Counted from the first letter of the stretch, positions 9,901-18,935 are shown. The stretch is DNA of 64,000 nt from Williamsia sp. (GCA_015069695.1 JADCRZ010000027.1:1-64000); one strand, 5' to 3'. The notes: generated by a model from the letters alone, not told the origin. Made by a program: numbers and translations.

Positions 9901-12900
9901 ATATCTGGAGAGAAGTATTGAACATAGAAATAGTGGGCATACACAGTAATTTCTTTGAGCTGGGAGGGCATAGCTTACAGGCCATCAAGCTGATCTCCAG
10001 GTTGTATAAGAAGTTTAACATCCAGGTAAATATCAAAAGCTTCTTTTCCAATCCTACTATCAAAGAACTCTGCCGCATCATATCCAACGACTACGCTCAT
10101 CAGTTTACAGGAATAATGCGTTTGCCGGAACAGGATTTCTATGAATTGTCTCATGCCCAGAAAAGAATCTGGGTACTTAGCCACTTAAAGGGTGGCTCGC
10201 TTGCATACAGCGTACCCTCAGTGTATGTTTTGGAAGGCCCATTACAGGTATCCAAACTGAGGCAAGCTTTTGACGGCCTTCTTGAAAGACATGAAATTTT
10301 ACGAACAGTTTTTGTTGAAATCAAGGGGGAGGCAAGGCAAAGAATACTTCAATCTGACGCTGTTGGATTCACCCTTGAAGAATCTGACCTGAGAAACGAT
10401 CCGGCTGCGAACAAAACAATCCAAAATGCCATAGCGAATGAATCAAAACGCCCTTTTGATCTTGAAAATGGACCTTTGCTGAGAGCAATGCTTTTTCAGA
10501 TAGCAATAGACAAGCACGTAATAATATTCAATATTCACCACATCATTTGCGACGGTTGGTCCAAAGGAATTATCATAAAGGAGATATTACAACTGTATAA
10601 ACAATGGGACGCGGAAGGCAAAAGCAAATTTTCTGTACTGCCTATACAGTATAAAGATTATGCAGCTTGGCATGCAGGATCACTTAGTACACAAGGAAAT
10701 TATTGGAGAAAGCTTTTTGAGAAGGGTATACCTGTTCTACAATTTCCGCTTGACTTTGAGCGGCCAGCAATAATGTCTTTTGCCGGATCAAGGCTCCAAG
10801 CCAAATTAAGTGATCCATTGTCCTTGGATTTGCGAAGGATTGCGACTCGCCATAACATGACGGTGAACAATCTGCTGCTCTCTTTATACGGAATTTTACT
10901 GGCTTGTCACAGCCGTCAGAAGGAGTTGGTGATTGGATCATTAACTTCAGGACGCAATCATATAGACCTGGAAAATCTGATTGGTGTATTCATCAATTTC
11001 CTGCCCATCAAACTTTCACTCAATGAGCACATGAAATTGTCTGATTACCTGAAAGAAAGCAACGATAGGCTATTAGAGGCATATGATCATCAGGACTATC
11101 CCTTTGATTTGATCGTAAACGATTGTGTTCAACAACGTGATGTTTCCCGGAACCCGATCTTTGATACAATGGTTAATTTCCATTCGGAAAACAGTTTAAT
11201 ACCGGATGGTCAACCATCGGGGGAACAGTTCTACAAGAACGGACTGGCATTGAAGCCTTACCAATTGAGAGAAGAAGATTTTTTCCATTCAACACTTGAT
11301 TTTATGATGGATATCGAGCCTGTTGATGATCATTTTGTCATTTATTTAAGCTACAATTCCCAATTGTTCACAAGGGATCGCATGCGTGGATTTCTGAACG
11401 GATTTGTTGAACTGCTGGAACGGGTAGCGGCCGAGCCAGATAGGAGCCTGCATGACTACTGCAGTGTTGCCGAACTAGAACCAGGGAAATTGCCCGGTCA
11501 ACAAACAGAGGGGTTGAACAAACCGGGTTTTCCCGTTATGATCTGCTCCTCTTTTGTTGCAGAACCGGTGAACGACTTTATTTCCTACTGGATTGCAGCG
11601 TTTAAGCTCAACGCAAACCTCCGTTTTGCACCGTATAACCAGCTATTTCAAGAGTTGCTTAATCCCGACAGTGGCTTAAACAGGAACAAGGGAATGAACA
11701 TCCTTTTTATCCGCGTCGAAGATTGGTTGCGCGATCAAAAAGACAAATCAGCATTTGAGCAGGCAGACCTGCTAGAGCTGACTTACAGGGAGTTTCTTCA
11801 TGCGCTTGAATATGCACGAACGATAACTTCAGCTTCTTATTTGATTGGTATTGTTCCTCTTTCATCTTTTCATTCTTTTGCCGGAGAGATAAGGGACCAG
11901 CTAACAGAAATCAACAGTGAACTGGAATCTTATATCAAAGCGCTTGCTGGGTTTAGCTTACTTGATATGAATGAGGTTGCCCGCTTGTATTCTGTTGATG
12001 AAATATTCGATCCCGTAACTGACAGGGAGGGTCATATTCCATTTACACAGGAGTACTATGCGGCGCTCGGCACTTTCTTAAGCCGGCAGATACGTGCATA
12101 CACAGGCAATCAGTATAAAGTCATTGCCTTAGATTGTGACAACACGTTGTGGCGGGGTGTCTGCGGTGAAGTTGGTCCGTTAGGTGTAGCAATAAGTAGC
12201 AATTTCACTTATTTTCATCAATTTCTGCTTGGCAAATACAAAGAAGGATTTTTGCTGGTTTTGTGCAGCAAAAATAATGAAGAAGATGTACGGCAGGTGT
12301 TTGAGCAGCGTCCTGAAATGATCTTAAAATGGGAACACATCGCTGGACACCGCCTCAACTGGCGGCCCAAGCATGAGAATCTTGCAGATATAACCAAAGA
12401 ACTGAATATAAGTTTAGACAGCATTGTTTTTTTTGATGACAATGATTTTGAGATTGAACAAATGCAGGGCTTTTGCCCCCAGGTCCTGTCTCTGGTGTTA
12501 CCGGATGACCTGAACAGCTTACCGGATTTTCTCAACCATATTTGGGAACTTGACCGGTTTCATCATACACAGGAAGACCTGCTGAGAAACCAGATGTACA
12601 AGGCGGAAAAATTGAGGAAACATGAGCAAGCTAAATACAGTTTACTCAGTGATTTTCTGCAATCCTTGAATATCCAGACTAACCTGCGACCTCTTTGTAT
12701 CAATGATTTACCGCGTGCAGTGCAGCTGAGCCAACGCACCAACCAGTTTAATCTGAACGGAATCCAGCGAACCAAGGAAGACATGGCCGCTTTGATCAAT
12801 GACCAGCATACGTTAAACTGGATTATCGAAGTCAAAGACAGGTTTGGGGATTACGGTATCGTAGGCTTGGTACTGGCCAGGCAAACCCGGCAAGTTCTTT

Positions 12901-13118
12901 CTATCGAATCTTTTATGCTGAGCTGCCGTGTATTGGGAAGGAATGTTGAAGACTTCGTATTGTCCAGGCTGCAAAACCATTGTATCCTGCACGCGTTGAA
13001 CAACATTGAAGCTGAGTTCAAAGATACAGGCAAGAACAGGCCATTTTCGGAATTTCTTTCTCGTACGAACTGGAAAATGCATCCTGGATCAAATGTTTAT
13101 TATTTCTACAGGGTATAA
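6966..13118 (+). CDS. NRPS, domain order C-A-T-C-FkbH
   Basis: About 2050 residues from the ATG at 6966 (a TTG start at 6960 is also open). Domains: C1 with HHLITDG (H143, H144, D148); A with YTSGSTGRPKG, NEYGPTETT, LYKTGDLARW and the GKINRK lysine motif; T with GGHSLQA (S1003); C2 with HHIICDG (about 1191-1197); and from about residue 1520 an FkbH-like HAD domain with DCDNTLW (D1723, D1725) and its C-terminal GNAT-like part. FkbH domains take glyceryl from 1,3-bisphosphoglycerate onto a carrier domain. No carrier follows here; the protein ends with the FkbH domain. By hand alignment to GrsA the A-domain pocket reads D-A-E-H-I-G-E-V-T-K. The acidic residue in the pocket suggests a basic or polar amino acid, with low confidence. 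Confidence 0.93.
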   Translation: MPKFIMHKATFPLHPAQVDVYTDQLIHSASPHYNIGGYIRIQGSLNKELFYQTVDTLPLVFDVYKMRFNFSSTEPVCFFDDQYSQLQVHEFDLTHHEDPQAEALQWMQNRFNTPFHIEEENPLFEHCLIKLACEEHWFFCRYHHLITDGYGFIVFVQYLARKYKSLTDKDGFQFSHPSYLEEAKKAVEQKESAASGPDREYWLEKISETPQRFLLSRYKVAAGGKESAIHLLDLDDHDRALLGDIQNITKCSLQQLTIAALLIYFGKTAGQAEFVFGIPIHRRSSRQMRNVMGMFSGILPYKAIFNKDVKVHELLLGIASSQKNDYRHQNFSLGEISRALKLHSSEEYLCDIIINYELLDFEAAFDDNIQAAIVQLTSEYQRNPLQISWRDYGRQQPLQLHTNFRRDYFTSEEISLLSKRILFIIKQIPSKLSEPIGNLDHIPPPERALVQRFNHPSVEYPGSKSLVTLFEEQVLRTPRSLAVKFEGNRLSYQELNERSNQLARRLVSVGVKEEMLVPLCTQRSFDMIVGMLGIMKAGGAYVPIDPQYPQERINYFLEDTSAAVVVCDKENRTRFQDQRYYTLVEVSGNTLFTEEKYLDNLYTRIRPGQLAYVIYTSGSTGRPKGVMIEHAGVVNLIKTQTDYFKITSSDRILQFSNFCFDASVEQIFLALLNGASLIVLSEEVLLNTNLFTDLLNREQISHLHATPLFLETLPAVHNGYLKRVIAGGDLCKKPLSERWKGLVEFYNEYGPTETTVTAVEYSLDNNQSSSLSSVPIGKPVINTQVYILDKAGEICPIGVPGELFIGGIQVGRGYLNLSQLTADSFLTDHFTKEPGRRLYKTGDLARWLEDGNIEYLGRIDDQVKIRGYRVELGEIENVLLKNRSVKEAVVLAKDDSEGNKQLIGYIVPVSSFNREEIESYLRSQLPAYMIPAWWITLEGLPLTSSGKINRKALPDPAYSVILDNRHDAPLSEVEIQVADIWREVLNIEIVGIHSNFFELGGHSLQAIKLISRLYKKFNIQVNIKSFFSNPTIKELCRIISNDYAHQFTGIMRLPEQDFYELSHAQKRIWVLSHLKGGSLAYSVPSVYVLEGPLQVSKLRQAFDGLLERHEILRTVFVEIKGEARQRILQSDAVGFTLEESDLRNDPAANKTIQNAIANESKRPFDLENGPLLRAMLFQIAIDKHVIIFNIHHIICDGWSKGIIIKEILQLYKQWDAEGKSKFSVLPIQYKDYAAWHAGSLSTQGNYWRKLFEKGIPVLQFPLDFERPAIMSFAGSRLQAKLSDPLSLDLRRIATRHNMTVNNLLLSLYGILLACHSRQKELVIGSLTSGRNHIDLENLIGVFINFLPIKLSLNEHMKLSDYLKESNDRLLEAYDHQDYPFDLIVNDCVQQRDVSRNPIFDTMVNFHSENSLIPDGQPSGEQFYKNGLALKPYQLREEDFFHSTLDFMMDIEPVDDHFVIYLSYNSQLFTRDRMRGFLNGFVELLERVAAEPDRSLHDYCSVAELEPGKLPGQQTEGLNKPGFPVMICSSFVAEPVNDFISYWIAAFKLNANLRFAPYNQLFQELLNPDSGLNRNKGMNILFIRVEDWLRDQKDKSAFEQADLLELTYREFLHALEYARTITSASYLIGIVPLSSFHSFAGEIRDQLTEINSELESYIKALAGFSLLDMNEVARLYSVDEIFDPVTDREGHIPFTQEYYAALGTFLSRQIRAYTGNQYKVIALDCDNTLWRGVCGEVGPLGVAISSNFTYFHQFLLGKYKEGFLLVLCSKNNEEDVRQVFEQRPEMILKWEHIAGHRLNWRPKHENLADITKELNISLDSIVFFDDNDFEIEQMQGFCPQVLSLVLPDDLNSLPDFLNHIWELDRFHHTQEDLLRNQMYKAEKLRKHEQAKYSLLSDFLQSLNIQTNLRPLCINDLPRAVQLSQRTNQFNLNGIQRTKEDMAALINDQHTLNWIIEVKDRFGDYGIVGLVLARQTRQVLSIESFMLSCRVLGRNVEDFVLSRLQNHCILHALNNIEAEFKDTGKNRPFSEFLSRTNWKMHPGSNVYYFYRV

Positions 13119-13254
13119 TCAGAAGGATATATCCTTTTCAAACATAGCAACGCAACTTGTTCAACAATGGTTTTTGCTGCGCTGCCTGTTGGGCCGCAGA
13201 AAGGTTCAGGGTGTGAAATGCTGAAATGTTCAACCATCATGTAAAGCAGTATAA

Positions 13255-16200
13255 ATGAGTAAAAACATGGAGGCTCAAGCCATGACTACAGCAGAGATCA
13301 GCACTTACTGGCAGCAGCAGCTGGCCGGTTTGCCACCTTCGCTCGAGCTCCCCTTTGACCATCCCCGATCCTCAACAACATCACACGAGAGAACATACCT
13401 CTCTTTCTCATTATCTAACTCATGCTATGCACGACTGAAAGATCTAACTCTGCGGTTTGAGTCCTCTTTATACCTGACGCTATTAGCCACCTTCAAAATT
13501 TTACTCCATCGTTATACCAATCAGGAAGATATAGTAGTTGGATATCCAATTTATCACCAGAACGTAAGCCAAAGTGGTGAGTTGCAAACTTATTTTACTA
13601 TCGTACCTCTACGGACTGATCTCTCCGGAAATCCTGGTTTCGGTGAATTGCTGAAGCGTGTGCATACAGTTTTTTCAGATGCATTTGAGCACAAGGACTT
13701 CTCTCCTGAAATGTTGTCAACAGTGTTGAGACCAGACCAAGAGCTCGGTTCTTCTTCACTTTTTCAAACCGTATTTGCTTATCCGAGTGATAGAGACAAT
13801 GACATTAAAATCAACGAGTTACAGAAATGCTTTGAAAAAGGATATGGCAAGATGCCGTTTTGTGACCTGGGCTTATTCATAAAGGAAACCAGCAGTGGCA
13901 TATCAGCTGTTTGGCAATATAATGCATCCTTGTTTGAAACAGCTACAATAAGCAGAATGACAGGGCATTTTCAAAAGTTGATTGATGGCTTACTGGCTGA
14001 TCAGGAACAACAGATTTCCTGCCTGCCTTTGTTAAGCAAGGAAGAGAGCCATCAGCTTTTGTTCCAATGGAACGACACTTCTGCTCAATTTCCGGATGAA
14101 CAATGTATTCATGCATTGTTTGAGCAACAAGTGCAAATTAGTCCGCATGCTGTAGCGGTTACGTTTGAAAATGAAAAGCTCACTTATGCTGAGCTAAACA
14201 AGAAGTCGAACCAATTATCTCATTACCTGAGGGAAATGGGTGTAAAAGAAGAAACGTTGGTGCCTATATGCATGAATCGATCGCTTGATATGATAGTTGG
14301 CATGTTAGGCGTTTTAAAAGCGGGGGGTGCTTATGTACCCATTGATCCCAAGTACCCTTTGAGCCGTATCCAGTATATGCTTAAAGACACAAATGCCTGG
14401 ATAATATTGAGCACGAAGGATAATAAGGAGATACTTAAACCCGCGGGCATTTCAAACACCATCGACCTGCAGGAAGACTGGAAAATAATCAAAAAACAGC
14501 CCACCTCCGATCCGGTTCCTATTGCCAAGCCATCCAATCTGGCTTATGTCATATACACTTCCGGCTCAACAGGTGTTCCCAAAGGAGTGATGATAGAACA
14601 CCGGAGTGTATATACGTTTCTTTGCTGGTGCAGCAAAGAGTTTTCATCGAGTCGTTTCAATATCGTATATGCTTCAACATCTATTTGTTTTGATTTATCT
14701 GTATTTGAAATTTTCTGGCCTTTAAGCATAGGCAAGTCAATCAGGTTGATCGAGAATGGTTTACATATTGGCAAGTACCTGCATGACGATACCGGCGTAT
14801 TGATCAACACTGTACCCAGCATTGTCCATAATTTGTTGAGAGATGAAACAGATTTAAGTAACGTTAGCGTAATCAATATGGCTGGTGAACCTGTTCCCTT
14901 GCAGGTTCAACAAAGTTTGGATGCGGATAGAATAGACATTCGCAACCTGTATGGTCCTACGGAAGATACTACTTACAGTACGGTGTTCCGGTTAAGGAAC
15001 GGAAAACCAGCACTTATTGGCAAACCAATAAGCAATACGCAAATTTATATCTTAAACAGGCAAAACCAGGCATGTCCAATAGGCATTACAGGTGAAATAT
15101 GCATTGGCGGTGCTGGTTTAGCCAGGGGTTATCTTAACCGCCCAGAACTAACAGCAGAGAAATTCATTTCCGATCCCTTTAGTATCCTGAGCACCAGCAG
15201 GCTCTATAAGACAGGAGATTTAGCACGTTATTCAAATGACGGGAATATTGTTTATCTCGGGCGCATAGATCATCAGGTTAAAGTCAGGGGGTACCGTATC
15301 GAACTGGGTGAAGTAGAAAGCGCACTTATGAACAGCGGATGGCTGGAGCAGGCCGTCGTGACAGCCAGCACAGATCAGGAAAACAACCAAAGGCTTATCG
15401 GATATTGTGTACCTGGATGGCAGGTAATAAAAGCCAAAGAGCTTGAACTGTATGAAAAGCAGGTGGAAAGCTGGAAACATATTTATGATGGTGAGTATGC
15501 TTCAAAAAAAGCAAGTATCAACGAAGAGTTTGACACTGCGATCTGGAAAGATAGTTTCACGGGTAACCCTATTCCCGAAGAGCAGATGGGTGAATGGCTG
15601 CAGGACATCGTTGAAGTTATTCTTTCTGAAAAATGTGGCAATGTGCTTGAAATTGGTTGCGGAACTGGTCTGATATACTTTCAGTTGGCAGGTAAAGTAC
15701 AAAAGTATATAGGAACGGATTTTTCAACTGCATCGATCGATCACATCAACCAAGTAATTCGGAAGGGTTTGCGAGATTATGGTTCCACTGTATTAAAAGT
15801 CTCTGCCGCACACCAGGTCTCGCTCGCAAATGATGACAAGGTTGATACCATCGTTATCAATTCTGTTGTGCAGTATTTTCCGGGAGAGCAGTACATGAAT
15901 GAGGTAATCAATCGATGCATGTCGTTGCTGAAGGAGGGCGGACGTGTCATAATCGGGGACGTGCGTGACAATCGGCTGCTTGACCTGTTTAAGATGCGTT
16001 TGCGCATGCAACAGACAGCGCCCTCGGTCAGTATACAGAAATTCAAGGGTGCGGTGGAACAGGATGTGCTGAAGGAAGAAGAGTTGTGTTTCAATCCGGC
16101 GTACTTTTATAAGCTGCAGTCTGTCTACCCCCAAATCTCTCATGTAGAAATAAGGTGGAAAAATTGTGCGCACGAGAATGAACTGACCCTTTACCGCTAC

Positions 16201-18009
16201 ACGGTGGTAATTTATGTAGGAACCACGGCAGTGCCTGTGAACCCGGATTGGCAGGAGTGGCAAGGCTTTTATGATAGCCCAAGTATTATCAAACAGCTGG
16301 AAGAAGGAGCCGAGACTGTAGCTTTACAGAATGTGCCTAATTTTCGTATGTGGCGGGAACAGTTGATTGAAAAAGCAGTAATAAATAACGCTGCTCGTAC
16401 AGTGGGGGATCTGATGGAACTTACAATACAAGAAGACAATGAGAATGCGCAAATAAAAGGTATGATCAGTCTGGCGGAACACAAGGGATACCATGTTCGC
16501 TTCTTGTTGAACGAAGATCCGTTGAAAATGGATATTGTATTTGTATTAGCTGTCTCATGCGGCGGCATACGCCGTCCTTCTGTAAAAGCAAGACCTAAAA
16601 CAGGTTATCCAGACACCAATATTCCGTTGTTGCATGAAATATATGCATCGCTCCAGCATGATCTCAAGGCTCTGTTAAAAGAATGTTTGCCAGCTTACAT
16701 GATACCTTCATTCCTTGTATTCATGCAGGCACTGCCACTTACGCCGAACCGGAAAGTTGACCGGGCTGCTTTACCCCTTCCTGATGAACAGCGGCCTGTG
16801 TCGGAAAATGATTTTGTAGGCCCTAGGGATGTATTGGAACTCCAATTGACAAAGATCTTCGAAAAATGCCTCAAGATTCAACCAATAGGCATCCGGGATA
16901 ACTTTTTTGAACTGGGCGCCAACTCTCTGCAGGCAGGTTACATATTCTCACGCATAAGAAAAACGTTGGGCAAACAGCTTCACCTGGCAACGTTGTTACA
17001 AGCTCCTACTATTGAACAGCTGGCAGCGCGTATCCGCAAGGAAGAAAAATCTGCATCGTGGTCGCCACTCGTGCCTATCCAGCCCAATGGTTCCAACCCG
17101 CCTTTGTTTTGCATACATGGGGGCGTTGGAACCGTACTTTTTTACCGGGATCTGGCAAATCACTTAGGGCCGGATCAGCCATTTTATGGCTTGCAAGCCA
17201 AAGGACTTAACGGGATCGGCATACCCCATACCAATATTCATGAAATGGCTGCTGATTACATAAAGGAAATTCGCATTGTTCAACCTGAAGGACCTTATCA
17301 TCTGGGTGGATACTGTTTCGGGGGAATTGTTGCCTTTGAAATGGCCCAGCAACTAACCAAACAAGGATTGAAGGTGGCCTTGCTGGCAAATTTCAATGCA
17401 GTATCTCCCACTTATGTTGAACCTGTAAAACCCGGGGTAGAAAGCCAGGAAGTACAGCATGTCGGAAAATTCAAATCCCTGTTTGCCAAGCTGTCGCGTC
17501 TGCGTAAAAACATAGAGCCACTCAGCGTCGCGCAGAAATTTGTTTACGTAGCAAGCCAATTAAAGAATAAGCTGATTGGTTGGAGTAGACTGCTGACCTA
17601 TATTGTTTTATTAAAACTTCAACGGCTCGTTTATAAACTATGCACTTTCTTTAAGCGTCCCATGCCGGATGTGGTTGCGCGATTTTATTTGTGGGAAATG
17701 AATGGAAGAATGATAAGCACATACCGTCCCAAGCCTTATGCAGGAACCATGGTTATCTTTCGTTCTCCTGAAATATATCAGGACCCAAGCCTTGGATGGG
17801 CTGATTATGTAGAAGGTAATATTGAAACATGTGATATAGCCGGCGATCATGAAAATCGCAGGGAGATAATGAATGAGCCATTTGTTCATCTGTTAGCAGA
17901 AGAACTCAAAACTTATATAGGATCGAAAAGAACAGAAAGCAATCTATCCTTCGATAAGAACGATTCAGAAGGGTCTGCTTACGGCCATGTTACCCCTACA
18001 TTGGTTTAG
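13255..18009 (+). CDS. Terminal NRPS: half C-A-[N-MT]-T-TE with Cys thioesterase
   Basis: 1584 residues. It opens with only the C-terminal lobe of a condensation domain (from YWQQQLAGLPPSLELP, about residues 19-265); the N-lobe with HHxxxDG is absent. The A domain has YTSGSTGVPKG, LYGPTEDTT, LYKTGDLARY and GRIDHQVKVRGYRIELGE. A methyltransferase domain (VLEIGCGTG, residues 797-805) is inserted before the final A motif, the layout of N-methylating modules. The hand-read pocket code D-L-F-N-N-A-L-T-Y-K matches, from memory, an alanine code, so the last residue is probably N-methyl-alanine. T is at GANSLQA (S1224). The TE elbow is GYCFGG with Cys1354 replacing Ser; H1532 lies in GDHEN. Asn1381 stands where the catalytic Asp is usual. 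Confidence 0.93.
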   Translation: MSKNMEAQAMTTAEISTYWQQQLAGLPPSLELPFDHPRSSTTSHERTYLSFSLSNSCYARLKDLTLRFESSLYLTLLATFKILLHRYTNQEDIVVGYPIYHQNVSQSGELQTYFTIVPLRTDLSGNPGFGELLKRVHTVFSDAFEHKDFSPEMLSTVLRPDQELGSSSLFQTVFAYPSDRDNDIKINELQKCFEKGYGKMPFCDLGLFIKETSSGISAVWQYNASLFETATISRMTGHFQKLIDGLLADQEQQISCLPLLSKEESHQLLFQWNDTSAQFPDEQCIHALFEQQVQISPHAVAVTFENEKLTYAELNKKSNQLSHYLREMGVKEETLVPICMNRSLDMIVGMLGVLKAGGAYVPIDPKYPLSRIQYMLKDTNAWIILSTKDNKEILKPAGISNTIDLQEDWKIIKKQPTSDPVPIAKPSNLAYVIYTSGSTGVPKGVMIEHRSVYTFLCWCSKEFSSSRFNIVYASTSICFDLSVFEIFWPLSIGKSIRLIENGLHIGKYLHDDTGVLINTVPSIVHNLLRDETDLSNVSVINMAGEPVPLQVQQSLDADRIDIRNLYGPTEDTTYSTVFRLRNGKPALIGKPISNTQIYILNRQNQACPIGITGEICIGGAGLARGYLNRPELTAEKFISDPFSILSTSRLYKTGDLARYSNDGNIVYLGRIDHQVKVRGYRIELGEVESALMNSGWLEQAVVTASTDQENNQRLIGYCVPGWQVIKAKELELYEKQVESWKHIYDGEYASKKASINEEFDTAIWKDSFTGNPIPEEQMGEWLQDIVEVILSEKCGNVLEIGCGTGLIYFQLAGKVQKYIGTDFSTASIDHINQVIRKGLRDYGSTVLKVSAAHQVSLANDDKVDTIVINSVVQYFPGEQYMNEVINRCMSLLKEGGRVIIGDVRDNRLLDLFKMRLRMQQTAPSVSIQKFKGAVEQDVLKEEELCFNPAYFYKLQSVYPQISHVEIRWKNCAHENELTLYRYTVVIYVGTTAVPVNPDWQEWQGFYDSPSIIKQLEEGAETVALQNVPNFRMWREQLIEKAVINNAARTVGDLMELTIQEDNENAQIKGMISLAEHKGYHVRFLLNEDPLKMDIVFVLAVSCGGIRRPSVKARPKTGYPDTNIPLLHEIYASLQHDLKALLKECLPAYMIPSFLVFMQALPLTPNRKVDRAALPLPDEQRPVSENDFVGPRDVLELQLTKIFEKCLKIQPIGIRDNFFELGANSLQAGYIFSRIRKTLGKQLHLATLLQAPTIEQLAARIRKEEKSASWSPLVPIQPNGSNPPLFCIHGGVGTVLFYRDLANHLGPDQPFYGLQAKGLNGIGIPHTNIHEMAADYIKEIRIVQPEGPYHLGGYCFGGIVAFEMAQQLTKQGLKVALLANFNAVSPTYVEPVKPGVESQEVQHVGKFKSLFAKLSRLRKNIEPLSVAQKFVYVASQLKNKLIGWSRLLTYIVLLKLQRLVYKLCTFFKRPMPDVVARFYLWEMNGRMISTYRPKPYAGTMVIFRSPEIYQDPSLGWADYVEGNIETCDIAGDHENRREIMNEPFVHLLAEELKTYIGSKRTESNLSFDKNDSEGSAYGHVTPTLV

Positions 18010-18086
18010 TTGATCCCTTAGGTCTTTAAAATGGTATACCAAGGAAAATAACAAGCAAAATTCATAAAAGAAGATCCGGTTATAAT

Positions 18087-18935
18087 ATGAACAACAGACT
18101 TCTAATCACCACATGTGGAATAGTCATTGTCACGCTTTGGATTGCCGGATGTCAGCCTTCAACGGTAGACAGGTATGGTGATGACCCAAAGGCAGGTCAG
18201 TATGCCAGTGTGCGGGGCATCAAAATGTATTACGAACAGTATGGATCAGGGCAACCCTTGCTCCTCCTGCATGCGAATGGAATGAGCATACAGAGTTTTA
18301 GCAACCAGATCCCTTACTTCTCTAAAGAATACAAGGTCATTGCAGTCGATAGCAGGGCACAGGGAAAATCGATGGATGCAGGAGATTCGCTGAATTATGA
18401 AATGATGGCGGACGATTTCAACGCTTTGCTTGATCATCTGCATCTTGATTCCTGTTATGTTATTGGCTGGAGTGATGGAGCTATCAATGCTTTGTTGCTT
18501 GCTATGCGGCACCCGGAGAAAGTAAAAAAAATGGCGATTACGGGCGCCAACCTATGGCCCGATACGACTGCTATTGATCCGTTTATTTTTCATTGGCTTG
18601 CAAAAGAAGTCGATTCATTGTCCAAATCTACTTCAACACCGGAGAATAAGAACCGGTACAAGCTGATGTATATGATGACCAAAGAACCAAACATTAGCTT
18701 GCAACAGTTAAAATCAGTCAAATGCCCGGCCCTCGTTATTGGTGGTGATCATGATGCACTTTTGCCGAGGCATACACTGCAAATTGCCGAATCTATACCG
18801 CAGTCTTATTTATGGATATTGCCCCATTCAGGTCATGCAACTCCCATCACTTACAACAAGGAATTCAATGAAACAGTAAGAGATTTTTTTAAGAAGCCCT
18901 ATAAACCAATCGAAGGTTTGGATAGATTCAACTGA
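18087..18935 (+). CDS. Lipoprotein alpha/beta hydrolase at the cluster edge
   Basis: A 282-residue alpha/beta hydrolase with a lipoprotein signal (hydrophobic run then IAGC, lipid-bearing Cys22), so it is probably anchored in the envelope. The fold markers are HANGMS (oxyanion region), nucleophile elbow GWSDGA with Ser129, acid loop GGDHDALLP and catalytic His in SGHATP. It starts 78 bases after the terminal NRPS and on the same strand. It may be the last cluster gene, for example for product maturation or for breaking down product outside the cytoplasm, or an unrelated esterase. The substrate is unknown. Confidence 0.8.
   Translation: MNNRLLITTCGIVIVTLWIAGCQPSTVDRYGDDPKAGQYASVRGIKMYYEQYGSGQPLLLLHANGMSIQSFSNQIPYFSKEYKVIAVDSRAQGKSMDAGDSLNYEMMADDFNALLDHLHLDSCYVIGWSDGAINALLLAMRHPEKVKKMAITGANLWPDTTAIDPFIFHWLAKEVDSLSKSTSTPENKNRYKLMYMMTKEPNISLQQLKSVKCPALVIGGDHDALLPRHTLQIAESIPQSYLWILPHSGHATPITYNKEFNETVRDFFKKPYKPIEGLDRFN

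Noticed and set aside
13119-13254. Missing carrier or C-domain N-lobe between the two rightward NRPS genes
   Set aside because: Only 136 bases; no frame gives a T-domain motif or HHxxxDG, so a frameshifted domain is excluded here.
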